From: Betaproteobacteria bacterium
Lineage (GTDB): Bacteria; Pseudomonadota; Gammaproteobacteria; Burkholderiales; Burkholderiaceae_F
Direction: 5' to 3'
DNA: 64,000 nt
NCBI GenBank assembly: GCA_016861185.1
Contig: BOKW01000008.1
Coordinates: forward strand, 150,387-214,386
Shown here: positions 36,057-44,096 of the stretch, piece after piece
Layout: every line of letters begins with the position of its first letter
How positions within the stretch are numbered: position 1 is the stretch's first letter
Made by a program: the position numbers and the translations under genes
The notes under the pieces: model-generated
Told to the model about the DNA's origin: nothing
Database searches by the model: none
What the model saw: the letters and a program-made list of their open reading frames with translations, nothing else

Positions 36057-36966
36057 GGGTGCTGAGGTCGACACGGCCGGTCGGGCGCAAGCCGAGGGGC
36101 GCGCGCGCGGCGCGCTCGCGGTGGCGCTGTCGGCGGCCGCGTTCGGCGCGATGCCGATCTTCGCGCGCCAAGCCTATGCGGCCGGCGTCGACCTGACGGG
36201 CATTCTAGTGCCGCGTTTTGCGCTCGCCGCGCTCGTGCTCGCGCTGATCGCGTGGCGCAGCGGCGCGCGCCGGCCGACGCGCCGCCAGACGCTCGCGCTC
36301 GTTGCGCTCGGCGGCATCGGTTACGTCACGCAGTCCTTCTTCTATTTCACCGCCCTTCAGCACGCGAGCGCGGGACTGGTTGCGTTGCTGCTGTACGCGT
36401 TTCCTTTCATCGTCGCAGTGCTCGCGGCGATCTTCCTGCGCGAGCGGCTGACCGCGCGCCGCGTCGCCGCGCTGTTCGTCGCCAGCGGAGGACTCGCGCT
36501 GACGATCGGCGGCGGCCATGGCAGCGCGCTCGGCGTGGCACTCGGGCTCGGCGCGGCGCTCGTGTATTCCGTCTACATCGTCGCCGGCACGCGGGTGATG
36601 CGCGAGGTCGATCCGCTCGCGGCGTCGAGCGTGGTGTGCGCGGCTGCGGCCGCCAGCTATACGCTGCTCGCGCTCGCCCGCAGTGCACTCGGCCTGCCGG
36701 TGCAGATGCCGCACGACGCGGCCGGTTGGCTCAACGTCGGCGCGATCGCGTTGGTCTCGACGGTCGTCGCGATCGCCGCGTTCTTCTACGGGCTGAAGCG
36801 GCTCGGCGCGTCGCTGACATCCGTGCTGTCGACGCTCGAACCGGTCGTCAGCGTGCTGCTCGCGGCGATCGTGCTGGGCGAAGCGGTGACGCCGATGCAG
36901 GCCTTTGGCGGCGCGCTGGTGATCGGCACGGCGATCTGGCTCGCGCTCGATCAGCGCGGCGGTTGA
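36055..36966 (+). CDS. EamA/DMT-family inner-membrane transporter
   Basis: The 303-residue protein has ten predicted hydrophobic segments in two EamA repeats. The first begins ALAVALSAAAFGAMPIFARQAY and the second ALGVALGLGAALVYSVYIVAG; a glycine-rich motif near LGASLTSVLSTLEPVVSVLLA ends the last pair. Family members export amino acids, purines or other metabolites. Start ATG 36055 overlaps the divergent DUF1841 start codon by two bases. No later ATG precedes the first hydrophobic segment, so this start is the most reasonable one. Confidence 0.88.
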   Translation: MGAEVDTAGRAQAEGRARGALAVALSAAAFGAMPIFARQAYAAGVDLTGILVPRFALAALVLALIAWRSGARRPTRRQTLALVALGGIGYVTQSFFYFTALQHASAGLVALLLYAFPFIVAVLAAIFLRERLTARRVAALFVASGGLALTIGGGHGSALGVALGLGAALVYSVYIVAGTRVMREVDPLAASSVVCAAAAASYTLLALARSALGLPVQMPHDAAGWLNVGAIALVSTVVAIAAFFYGLKRLGASLTSVLSTLEPVVSVLLAAIVLGEAVTPMQAFGGALVIGTAIWLALDQRGG

Positions 36967-37023
36967 GGCGAGTCCTCGAAGCGCAATCTCCTCGGCACGC
37001 CGCTGGGGCGACTGGCCCGGCTT

Positions 37024-37668
37024 CTATGAAGCCCGCGCTGTCGTCTTTCGGCGGTACTCGCACCACTCGGCGATCGTGCAGCGCCAGCATTCGGGCTTGC
37101 GCGCTTTGCAGACGTAGCGGCCGTGCAGGATCAGCCAGTGGTGCGCGTCCTTCTTGAACTCGTCGGGGACGAACTTCTCCAGCTTCCGTTCGACTTCCTC
37201 GACGGTCTTGCCGGGCGCGAGCCCCGTGCGGTTGGCGACGCGGAAGATGTGCGTGTCGACCGCGATCGTCGGCTGGCCGAAGGCCGTGTTCAGGATCACG
37301 TTGGCGGTCTTGCGGCCGACACCAGGCAGCCTTTCCAGCGCTTCGCGGGCGGCGGGTACTTCGCCGCCGTGCTCTTCGAGCAGCATCCGACACAGCTTGA
37401 CCACGTTCTTCGCCTTCGTGCGGTACAGGCCGATCGTCTGGATGTAGGGGATCAGCCCCTCCTCGCCGAGCGCGGCGATCGCGGCCGGCGTGTTGGCGAC
37501 CTTGAACAACGTGCGGGTCGCGAGGTTGACGCTCTTGTCGGTCGCCTGCGCGGACAGCACGACCGCGATCAGCAGTTCGAACGGCGTCGTGTACTCGAGC
37601 TCGGTCGTCGGGTGCGGATTGGCGGCGCGCAGCCGCTCGAAGATCGCCCGGCGCTTGGCGGGATTCAC
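37024..37668 (-). CDS. nth: Endonuclease III
   Basis: This DNA glycosylase and AP-lyase removes oxidised pyrimidines. The 214-residue protein has the helix-hairpin-helix with LPGVGRKTA and catalytic Lys120, and Asp138 in VDTH, at the same positions as in E. coli Nth. The C-terminal [4Fe-4S] cluster cysteines [17 protein letters not shown] have the standard C-x6-C-x2-C-x5-C spacing. Its ATG overlaps the stop of the upstream ferredoxin gene rsxB (ATGA), the conserved rsx-nth arrangement. Confidence 0.96.
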   Translation of the reverse strand: MNPAKRRAIFERLRAANPHPTTELEYTTPFELLIAVVLSAQATDKSVNLATRTLFKVANTPAAIAALGEEGLIPYIQTIGLYRTKAKNVVKLCRMLLEEHGGEVPAAREALERLPGVGRKTANVILNTAFGQPTIAVDTHIFRVANRTGLAPGKTVEEVERKLEKFVPDEFKKDAHHWLILHGRYVCKARKPECWRCTIAEWCEYRRKTTARAS

Positions 37669-38360
37669 GGCGTTCCTTCCTGTTCGCTCGTGCGACCGGC
37701 GGCATGGGCGGCGGCGCGGCGCGCTCTTGCTCGTTCGATCGCGGCCTGCACGATGGCCTTCTTCTGCTCGATCTGCTCGCGCGACAGATCGTCGCGCGCA
37801 TCGAGCTCCTCAATCTTTGCCAGCGCCTTCGCGGCCAGGCGTTCGTCGTGCTCGATCTTCTCGCGCTCCAGCCGCGCTTTGCGCGCGTAGTAGCGCGCGC
37901 GTGCCGCGTCGGCGTCGGCCTGCGTCCATGCGCGCGGCGGCTCGACCGGGACCATCGCGATGCAGTCCATCGGGCAGGGCGGCAGGCACAGATCGCAGCC
38001 GGTACACCATTGCGGCACGACCGTGTGCATGCGCTTGGCGGCGCCGACGATCGCGTCGACCGGGCAGGCCTGGATGCACAGCGTGCAGCCGATGCACAAC
38101 GCCTCGTCGATCACCGCGACCCGCAACGGCCGCTCGACACCGTTGTCCGGGTTCAGCGGGATCACCGGCCGGCCGAGCAGCTTCGCCAGCTTCTCGATGC
38201 CGGCCGTCCCGCCGGGCGGGCACTGATTGATCTGCGCCTCGCCGGCGGCGATCGCCTCCGCGTACGGTCGGCAACCCGCGTAGCCGCACTTCGTGCATTG
38301 CGTCTGCGGCAGCCGCGCGTCGATCGCGTCGGCGAGCTCGGAATCGGCGGCGACGGTCAT
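37665..38360 (-). CDS. rsxB: Electron transport complex subunit RsxB/RnfB
   Basis: The 231-residue iron-sulfur protein has an N-terminal 4Fe-4S domain ([16 protein letters not shown], with CPPGG) and two ferredoxin-type clusters ([16 protein letters not shown] and [16 protein letters not shown]). The C-terminal 80 residues form a charged coiled-coil-like tail ([20 protein letters not shown]). The N-terminal membrane anchor present in E. coli RsxB is missing. No rsxA, C, D, G or E gene is adjacent, as in other betaproteobacteria where rsxB stands with nth alone. It probably works as a cytoplasmic ferredoxin-like electron carrier. Confidence 0.9.
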   Translation of the reverse strand: MTVAADSELADAIDARLPQTQCTKCGYAGCRPYAEAIAAGEAQINQCPPGGTAGIEKLAKLLGRPVIPLNPDNGVERPLRVAVIDEALCIGCTLCIQACPVDAIVGAAKRMHTVVPQWCTGCDLCLPPCPMDCIAMVPVEPPRAWTQADADAARARYYARKARLEREKIEHDERLAAKALAKIEELDARDDLSREQIEQKKAIVQAAIERARARRAAAHAAGRTSEQEGTP

Positions 38361-38367
38361 GCGCGGA

Positions 38368-38575
38368 TTATCTCAGTACGCACCGCAGGTGCGTCCGTCC
38401 TCGTCCCCGTTCTTCAAAGGGGGACCGGAGGGGAAACCACTTCACACGCGCCAAAGGCGTGTCCGAGCTCGTCCCCCTTTCGTAAAGGGGGACCGGAGGG
38501 GGAACCACTTCACATGCGCCAAAGGCGCGTCCGTGCTCGTCCCCCTTTCGTAAAGGGGGACCGGAGGGGGATTTC
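38368..38575. repeat. Three tandem 68-bp units of family A
   Basis: The motif GTCCCC starts at 38403, 38471 and 38539, a constant 68-bp step. Each unit has a GCACC/GGTGC or CGCGCC-AAAGGCG hairpin, then GTCCCCCTTTCGTAAAGGGGGAC and CGGAGGGG. The array separates the rsxB start from the stop of the peptidase-like gene. The remainder of the gap holds no gene. Confidence 0.85.
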
Positions 38576-38589
38576 GCTTTCGACCAGTA

Positions 38590-39546
38590 CTAGCGCGCCG
38601 CGCGTTCGATCGTTGCGAGCGTCTCGCGATAGCGATCGATGCGCGGACCGCCGATCGCCACCGCGCGCTGCGCGGCGTCGCGCGCTGCGTCGATGTGACG
38701 GTTCGCGAGCTGCGCGAGCGCGAGGTTGTTGAATGCGTCGGCGGCCTGCGGCTGCAGTTGCGTTGCGCGCGCAAAGGCTTGCGCGGCTGCGGCCGGATCG
38801 CCGAGCGCATAGGCAGAATTGCCGAGCCCCATCCACGCGGCGTAGAGCGCGGGGGCGCGCTCGACCAGCGCCGCGTACGCACGGCGCGCGGCAGCGACGT
38901 CGACGCGTTCGAGCGCCGCGGCCGCGGCGACGAGCGTTTCGTCGGTCGGCGTCTTCGGCAACCGGTCCGGCGCGGTCGCGACCATCGCCCAGCGTCCGCT
39001 GCGCGCCCAGGTGCGCTCGAATACCGCGAGCGGCAGGCGCTGATCCGCGGTGAGCCCCGAATGCAGCACGATCTCCTCGCGCGCGAGGTCGTAGCCGATC
39101 GCCACCGCGTAGTGCCAGACCGGTGCGATCGGCAGCGACAGGTTCTGCAGCACGACGACCGGCGTGCCGGCGGCGACTTCCGCGAGCAGGGCGTCCAGGC
39201 GCGGCGGCAGCACGACGGCGAGCCGGCCATGGCGCCGCGCGGTCGCGAGCATCTCCGGCTGCAGCGATCCCTCGCGCGCCGGCAGATAGACCTGCGGCTT
39301 CAGCGCCTCCGGCGTCGCCGCCACACCGCTCGCAACCAGTGCCATCGCAAGCGAAGCCGGCCCGCACTGGTATTCATCCTGCGCGAAGAAGGGCACCGAA
39401 GCGATGCGATGGCTGGCGGCGAGCCACGCCGGCGGCGCGGCGCGCAGCGCGGCGGTCTGCGGCGGCGCCGCACAGCTTGCGAGCAGGGCACAAACGAAAA
39501 CCCCCGCCAAGGCGGGGGCTCGCCAAAGCGAAGCAGAGTGCGTCAA
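38590..39546 (-). CDS. PA2778-like lipoprotein with C39-peptidase-like and TPR-like domains
   Basis: The 318-residue protein matches the PA2778 family. A lipoprotein signal (CALLASC, cysteine about residue 23 from TTG 39546) precedes a C39-like peptidase domain with QCGPASLAM (likely catalytic Cys), VWHYAVAIGYD (His) and a later Asp region. TPR-like helices follow (ALYAAWMGLGNSAYALGD and DAFNNLALAQLA). Start choice is uncertain: no ATG lies before the signal peptide, and TTG 39546 overlaps the stop of the PA2779-like gene. A terminator-like hairpin sits in the signal-peptide codons. The pair probably processes or binds a cell-surface peptide. Confidence 0.8.
   Translation of the reverse strand: MTHSASLWRAPALAGVFVCALLASCAAPPQTAALRAAPPAWLAASHRIASVPFFAQDEYQCGPASLAMALVASGVAATPEALKPQVYLPAREGSLQPEMLATARRHGRLAVVLPPRLDALLAEVAAGTPVVVLQNLSLPIAPVWHYAVAIGYDLAREEIVLHSGLTADQRLPLAVFERTWARSGRWAMVATAPDRLPKTPTDETLVAAAAALERVDVAAARRAYAALVERAPALYAAWMGLGNSAYALGDPAAAAQAFARATQLQPQAADAFNNLALAQLANRHIDAARDAAQRAVAIGGPRIDRYRETLATIERAAR
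39497..39518 (-). terminator. Terminator-like hairpin inside the start region of the PA2778-like gene
   Basis: On the minus strand CCCCCGC pairs with GCGGGGG around CTTG, followed by TTTTCGTTTG. This is a standard intrinsic terminator, but it falls 28 bases into the proposed reading frame of the downstream gene and encodes part of its signal peptide. It may attenuate expression after the PA2779-like gene. Confidence 0.6.
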
Positions 39547-39935
39547 CGGACCGGCCGCGTGAACGGGAAGATCTTCGTCAGCCCCAGGATGTCGGTGATC
39601 AGCAGGATCACGAACACCGCGAACAGCACGCCGAGCACGTCGCCGCCGGCGGGCAGCTGGTCGAGCCGATCGGCCAGCTGCTGCGCTTCGTCGGCGGTCA
39701 ACGCGTCCACCCGCGCCTGCACCTGTGCGGGGTCGACGCCGCGCTCGACGAGCGCGGCGCGCACGTCGTCGCGCGCGAGCAGCTCGGTGACGCGCTGCTG
39801 GATCGGCGTGTCGCGGACGATTTCTTCGGTCGTCACCAGGCTCGACGGCGCCTCGGCGAAGGCGGGCAACGGCAGGCTCGTGCCGAGCACGCAAACGGCG
39901 GACAACAGCGCGACGGAACGTCGGATCGTGGACAT
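39543..39935 (-). CDS. PA2779-like small membrane protein
   Basis: The 130-residue protein belongs to the PA2779 family. It has a signal peptide (MSTIRRSVALLSAVCVLGTS, then PAFA), a helical periplasmic part (RVTELLARDDVRAALVERG) and one C-terminal transmembrane segment (VLGVLFAVFVILLITDILGL) before a short basic tail. Members almost always stand next to a PA2778-like peptidase gene, as here. The function is unknown. Start ATG 39935 has GGAGA upstream. A terminator hairpin follows the stop. Confidence 0.85.
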   Translation of the reverse strand: MSTIRRSVALLSAVCVLGTSLPLPAFAEAPSSLVTTEEIVRDTPIQQRVTELLARDDVRAALVERGVDPAQVQARVDALTADEAQQLADRLDQLPAGGDVLGVLFAVFVILLITDILGLTKIFPFTRPVR

Positions 39936-39988
39936 CTGCGGGTCTCCTTCGGTGGGGGTGGCGGTTGTTGGTGTGTCCGCGAGAGCGC

Positions 39989-41224
39989 TCAGGCCGACGC
40001 GCGGATGAAGTCGCGGATCTGCGGGTAGATCATCTCGCGCCAGCGGCGCCCCGAGAAGATCCCATAATGGCCTACGCCCTGCGCGGTCAGGTGCTTCTGT
40101 CGCGACTTCGGGATGTTGCGGCACAAGTCGTGCGCGGCCTGCGTCTGGCCGCTGCCCGAGATGTCGTCCAGCTCGCCTTCGATCGTGAACAGCGCGACGG
40201 TCTTGATGTCCTCGGGCGCGACGCGCTGCCCGCGCACGTACCAGGTGCCGTTCGGCAGCCGATGCTCCTGGAAGACGATGCGGATCGTGTCGAGGTAGTA
40301 CTCGGCGGGCATGTCGAGCACCGCGTTGTACTCGTCGTAGAAGCGGCGGTGCGACTCGACGTCGTCCTGGTCGCCCTTGACCAGATCCAGGTAGTAGTCC
40401 CAGTGCGAGTTCAGGTGCCGGTCCGGGTTCATCGCGACGAAACCGGCGTGCTGCAGGAATCCCGGGTAGACGCTGCGAAGGTAGCCCGGATAGCTCGAAG
40501 GCACCTTGAAGATGACGTTGTTCTCGAACCACTCGTAGGTCTTGCGCTGCGCGAGCGCATTGACCGCCGTCGGGCTGCGGCGCGTGTCGATCGGCCCGCC
40601 CATCATCGTCATCGACTTGGGCAGCTTCGGATCGCCGGCCGAGGCCATCAGCGACACGGCAGCCAGCACCGGCACCGTCGGCTGGCACACCGAGATCAGG
40701 TGCACATCGGGGCCGAGATGGCGGATGAACTCCAGCACGTAGTCGACGTAGTCGTCGAGGTGGAACGGGCCGTGCGTGATCGGCACCAGCCGCGCGTCGA
40801 CCCAGTCGGTGATGTAGACGTTGTGATCGGGCAACAGCGCGCGCACGGTGTCGCGCAACAGCGTCGCGTGGTGACCCGACAGCGGCGCCACGACCAGCAC
40901 GGTCGGATCGTTTTCCCGCTTCGCCTGGCCGTTTTTCAGCCCGCGCCGGAAATGCAGCAGCCTGCAGAAGGGCTTGTCGATGACGGCCTCGACCGTCACC
41001 CGCACTTCGCGGCCTTCGATCGTCGTCGTCGGCAGGTCCCAGGCGGGCTTCTCGTAGTGCTTGCCGATCCGATGCAGCAGGTCGTAGCCGGCCGCCATCC
41101 GGCGCGAAAAAGGCGTGTACGCGAGCGGGCTGTAGGGACTGGAGAACAACTCCGACGTGGCTTGCGCCCACACCGAGAGCGGGTTCAGGAACTTGCGCTG
41201 CAGTTCATGCAGGTGATAGAGCAT
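39989..41224 (-). CDS. phaZ: Intracellular polyhydroxyalkanoate depolymerase
   Basis: The 411-residue protein is the intracellular PHB depolymerase type, which degrades storage granules to 3-hydroxyacyl monomers. The nucleophile elbow is SVCQPT (a Cys in place of Ser, as in PhaZ1 of Cupriavidus). VVAPLSGHHATLLRD, MTMMGGPID and the C-terminal QGVGHYGIFSGRRWREMIYP with the catalytic His are present. It shows that the organism stores PHA. A good sigma-70 promoter lies at 41282-41310. Loose packing (201 bp upstream gap) and the opposite gene order from fpr suggest a single-gene transcript. Confidence 0.95.
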   Translation of the reverse strand: MLYHLHELQRKFLNPLSVWAQATSELFSSPYSPLAYTPFSRRMAAGYDLLHRIGKHYEKPAWDLPTTTIEGREVRVTVEAVIDKPFCRLLHFRRGLKNGQAKRENDPTVLVVAPLSGHHATLLRDTVRALLPDHNVYITDWVDARLVPITHGPFHLDDYVDYVLEFIRHLGPDVHLISVCQPTVPVLAAVSLMASAGDPKLPKSMTMMGGPIDTRRSPTAVNALAQRKTYEWFENNVIFKVPSSYPGYLRSVYPGFLQHAGFVAMNPDRHLNSHWDYYLDLVKGDQDDVESHRRFYDEYNAVLDMPAEYYLDTIRIVFQEHRLPNGTWYVRGQRVAPEDIKTVALFTIEGELDDISGSGQTQAAHDLCRNIPKSRQKHLTAQGVGHYGIFSGRRWREMIYPQIRDFIRASA

Positions 41225-41281
41225 GCCCGGCTCCCGTCAACGTGCTGCCTCCTCGTCCTGGCGCATTCAGACGACGCCGGA

Positions 41282-41310
41282 TTATGCTCGCGCCGCACTG
41301 CCGCATCAAA
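41282..41310 (-). promoter_or_regulatory. Sigma-70 promoter of phaZ
   Basis: On the minus strand TTGATG (41310-41305) and CATAAT (41287-41282) are separated by exactly 17 bases. The predicted transcript start is about 50 bases before the phaZ ATG at 41224. This is the best sigma-70 match in the window. Confidence 0.6.
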
Positions 41311-41425
41311 TCCGCAGATAACTACCTGAATTGCGCCCCCGGCGGTCGGTCCGGTGGCCTGACCAGCCGGCCGCGGCGGCAAGGGCGGTCGTTCGGGGTC
41401 GGCCGCGCGGCTTTCCGGGCTGCCG

Positions 41426-42226
41426 CTACCAGTAGTTCTCGACCGCAAGATGGCCGGGTTGTCCGCGGCGCGAGGTGACGAAGCCTTTCGCCTGCAGCAG
41501 CTTGCGGGTGTCGTCGACCATCTCGGGATTGCCGCAGATCATGATGCGCGAGCGGTCGTGGTCGAACTTCAGGCCGATGCGCGCCTCCAGGTCGCCGCTT
41601 TCGATCAGCGCGGGGATGCGCTTGTCGAGCGCGCCGGGCGCCTTGGCGCGGGTGACCGTCTGCACGTAGTGCAGCTTGTGACCCTGCGCGCCGAAGTGCT
41701 CGTGCGAGCGGAAGCCTGCGATCGTGTCGGCGTAGGCAAACTCGTTCGGGTAGCGCACGCTGTGCACGACGATCAGGTTCTCGTAGTCGTCCCAGGTCTT
41801 CATGTCCCACAGGATCGAGACGAACGGCGCGAGCCCCGTGCCGGTGGCGAGCATCCACAGGTCCTTGCCCTGCTCGAAGCGGTCGGTCGTCAGGAAGCCG
41901 TAGTTCGTCTTCTCGACGTAGACCGTGTCGCCGGCCTTCAGCCGCGCCAGCTCGCTGGTGAACTCTCCGCCCGGAACGACGATTGAGTAGAACTCGAGGT
42001 GCTCGTCGTAGCTCGCCGAGACGATCGAATACGCGCGCCAGACGATCTTTTCGCCCGACGGGTTCTTCGGGTTGTCGGGATCGGGCTTCTTGACGCCGAG
42101 CCGCGCGAACTGCCCCGGCGTGAAGCGGAAGCCCTTGTGCCGCGTCAGCTTGAACGAGAACAGGTTCGGCGCCCACGGATGGATCCACAGGATCTTCTCC
42201 GCGGTGTACTTGTCCGGTGCAACCAT
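41426..42226 (-). CDS. fpr: Ferredoxin-NADP reductase
   Basis: The 266-residue protein is a two-domain ferredoxin reductase. The FAD domain has FTPGQFARLGV and WRAYSIVSASYDEHLEF (the RxYS FAD motif), and the NADP domain has LATGTGLAPFVSILWD and MICGNPEMVDDTR, ending in the C-terminal AVENYW typical of bacterial FPR. It transfers electrons between NADPH and ferredoxin or flavodoxin. ATG 42226 is used. The ferredoxin gene lies 31 bp upstream on the same strand, so reductase and partner are likely cotranscribed. Confidence 0.95.
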   Translation of the reverse strand: MVAPDKYTAEKILWIHPWAPNLFSFKLTRHKGFRFTPGQFARLGVKKPDPDNPKNPSGEKIVWRAYSIVSASYDEHLEFYSIVVPGGEFTSELARLKAGDTVYVEKTNYGFLTTDRFEQGKDLWMLATGTGLAPFVSILWDMKTWDDYENLIVVHSVRYPNEFAYADTIAGFRSHEHFGAQGHKLHYVQTVTRAKAPGALDKRIPALIESGDLEARIGLKFDHDRSRIMICGNPEMVDDTRKLLQAKGFVTSRRGQPGHLAVENYW

Positions 42227-42257
42227 CGTGGTGGCCGGCGCGCGCAAAGCGTGCGCG

Positions 42258-42581
42258 TCAGCGCTCCAGGTACTTCAACTTCTCGCGCACGTCCTTCCAT
42301 TCGTCGGCGTCGGCCGGGTGCGGCTTCATGCGCGTGATCGACGGCCACTGCTTGGCCAGCTCGACGTTCAGCGCGATGAAGTGGCGCTGGTCCTCCGGCA
42401 CGTCCTCCTCCGCGTAGATCGCGTTGACCGGGCACTCCGGGATGCACACCGCGCAGTCGATGCACTCGTCGGGATCGATCGCCAGGAAGTTCGGCCCTTC
42501 GCGGAAGCAGTCGACCGGACACACGTCGACGCAGTCCGTGTACTTGCACTTGATGCAGGGCTCGGTGACGACGTGGGTCAT
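42258..42581 (-). CDS. fdxA: Seven-iron ferredoxin FdxA-type
   Basis: The 107-residue ferredoxin has [18 protein letters not shown] and [16 protein letters not shown], the cysteine sets of a [3Fe-4S]/[4Fe-4S] protein. The tail (about 50 residues, ending KLKYLER) is that of the FdxA type. The likely electron partner, ferredoxin-NADP reductase, is encoded directly downstream. GGAGG lies upstream of ATG 42581. A longer in-frame start at 42812 would include arginine-rich sequence overlapping the divergent substrate-binding protein gene and is rejected. Confidence 0.95.
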   Translation of the reverse strand: MTHVVTEPCIKCKYTDCVDVCPVDCFREGPNFLAIDPDECIDCAVCIPECPVNAIYAEEDVPEDQRHFIALNVELAKQWPSITRMKPHPADADEWKDVREKLKYLER

Positions 42582-42684
42582 GGCGCCGGCGGCTTCGCCG
42601 CGGAGGAGTTCGGTGACGGCATGTATTCTAGCGCCGCGGGTCGGACGGCTCCGCACTCGGCCTTGGCGAAAAAAGGGGTTTCCA

Positions 42685-43923
42685 ATGCAGGTTTCAAGAC
42701 GGCGTCGCGCGCTGCTCGGCGCATTCGCGGCGGGATCGGTCGTCGCATCCGCACGCGCCGGCGCGCAGGGCAAGCGGGCCGCCGAGCGGCCGATCCGCAT
42801 CGGCGAGGTCAACAGCTATTCGACGATCCCGCAGTTCCTCGTTCCGTACCGGCTGGGCTGGCAGCTCGCGCTCGACGAAGTCAACGCCGCCGGCGGGCTG
42901 CTCGGCCGTTCCGTCGAGGTGATCGCGCGCGACGACGCGGGCAAGCCCGACGACGCGATCCGCCATGCGACCGAGCTGGTGACGAATGAAAAGGTCGACC
43001 TGCTCGCCGGTGCGTTTCTTTCGAACGTCGGACTCGCGCTCGCCGACTTCGCCCTGCGCAACAAGGTGCTTTTCGTCGCCAGCGAACCGCTGACCGACGC
43101 GATCGTCTGGGAGAAGGGCAACCGCTACACGTTCCGGCTGCGGCCGAGCACCTACATGCAGAGCGCGATGCTGGTCGACGAAGCCGCCAAGCTTCCCGCG
43201 AAGCGCTGGGTCACGATCGCGCCGAACTACGAATACGGGCAGAGCGCGGTGGCGAGCTTCAAGGCGCTGCTCAAGAGCCGGCGTCCCGATGTCGAATTCG
43301 TCGCCGAGCAATGGCCGGCGCTGAACAAGCTCGAAGCCGGCAGCACGCTGCAGGCAGTGATCGCCGCGCGGCCCGAGGCGATCTTCAACGTCACCTTCGG
43401 CGCGGACCTGGCGCGGCTGGTGCGCGAAGGCAACCTGCGCGGGCTGTTCCCGCGCGTGCCGGTCGTGAGCCTGCTCTCCGGCGAGCCGGAGTATCTCGAC
43501 GTGCTGAAGGACGAGACGCCGAAGGGCTGGATCGTCACCGGCTATCCGTGGGATCAGATCGACACGCCCGAGCACGCGAAGTTCTTCAATGCGTACTACA
43601 GGAAGAACAACGACTATCCGCGGCTCGGTTCGGTGGTCGGCTACTCGGCGATGCAGGCGATCTTCGCCGCGATCCGCAAGGCGAAGTCGACCGATACCGA
43701 AAAGCTGATCGCCGCGCTGCGCGGGCTCGCGTTCGTCACGCCGTTCGGCCCGGCGACCTTCCGCGCGATCGATCATCAATCGACGATGGGCGCCTACGTC
43801 GGCAAGCTCGACGTGCGCGCCGGCAAGGGCACGATGGTCGACTGGCGCTACGCAGACGGCGCGAAGTACCTGCCGAGCGACGACGAAGTGCGCAAGCGGC
43901 GTCCGGCGGAGGCGATGAAGTGA
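42685..43923 (+). CDS. Liv-type ABC transporter substrate-binding protein, importer 1
   Basis: The 412-residue periplasmic binding protein has a Tat-like signal ([13 protein letters not shown]) and type I periplasmic folds. [55 protein letters not shown] and the later [11 protein letters not shown] and [13 protein letters not shown] are typical of LivJ/LivK-like proteins for amino acids, amides or aromatic acids. It is the first gene of an importer operon running to 47376. The ligand cannot be inferred. ATG 42685 precedes the signal, and the divergent fdxA gene shares the promoter region. Confidence 0.9.
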   Translation: MQVSRRRRALLGAFAAGSVVASARAGAQGKRAAERPIRIGEVNSYSTIPQFLVPYRLGWQLALDEVNAAGGLLGRSVEVIARDDAGKPDDAIRHATELVTNEKVDLLAGAFLSNVGLALADFALRNKVLFVASEPLTDAIVWEKGNRYTFRLRPSTYMQSAMLVDEAAKLPAKRWVTIAPNYEYGQSAVASFKALLKSRRPDVEFVAEQWPALNKLEAGSTLQAVIAARPEAIFNVTFGADLARLVREGNLRGLFPRVPVVSLLSGEPEYLDVLKDETPKGWIVTGYPWDQIDTPEHAKFFNAYYRKNNDYPRLGSVVGYSAMQAIFAAIRKAKSTDTEKLIAALRGLAFVTPFGPATFRAIDHQSTMGAYVGKLDVRAGKGTMVDWRYADGAKYLPSDDEVRKRRPAEAMK

Positions 43924-44095
43924 CGGATCGCGGATTGCGGATCGCGCATCGCGCCGTCCGTGCTCGGCTCGCGCCTCGCTGCTGAGCGGCGCCCGTCCAC
44001 TGCCGCGATCGAAGCCGACGCCGCGCAGCTTTGTAGGATCGCGGGGGTGCCTGCCCGTGTGCGGCGCCGAAGCGCAATCCGCAATCCGCAATCCG
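43924..44095. repeat. Family C element with inverted arms
   Basis: The left arm CGGATTGCGGATCGCGCATCGCG (from about 43931) and the right arm CGCAATCCGCAATCCGCAATCCG (44073-44095) are inverted relative to each other, enclosing about 120 bp. The element fills the gap between the binding-protein stop and the permease start, and ends one base before ATG 44097. It contains no gene. Confidence 0.7.
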
Positions 44096-44096
44096 A

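Noticed and set aside
38368..38575. Tandem repeats considered as a CRISPR array
   Set aside because: The units are themselves palindromes with nearly identical intervening sequence and no unique spacers, and no cas gene is present.
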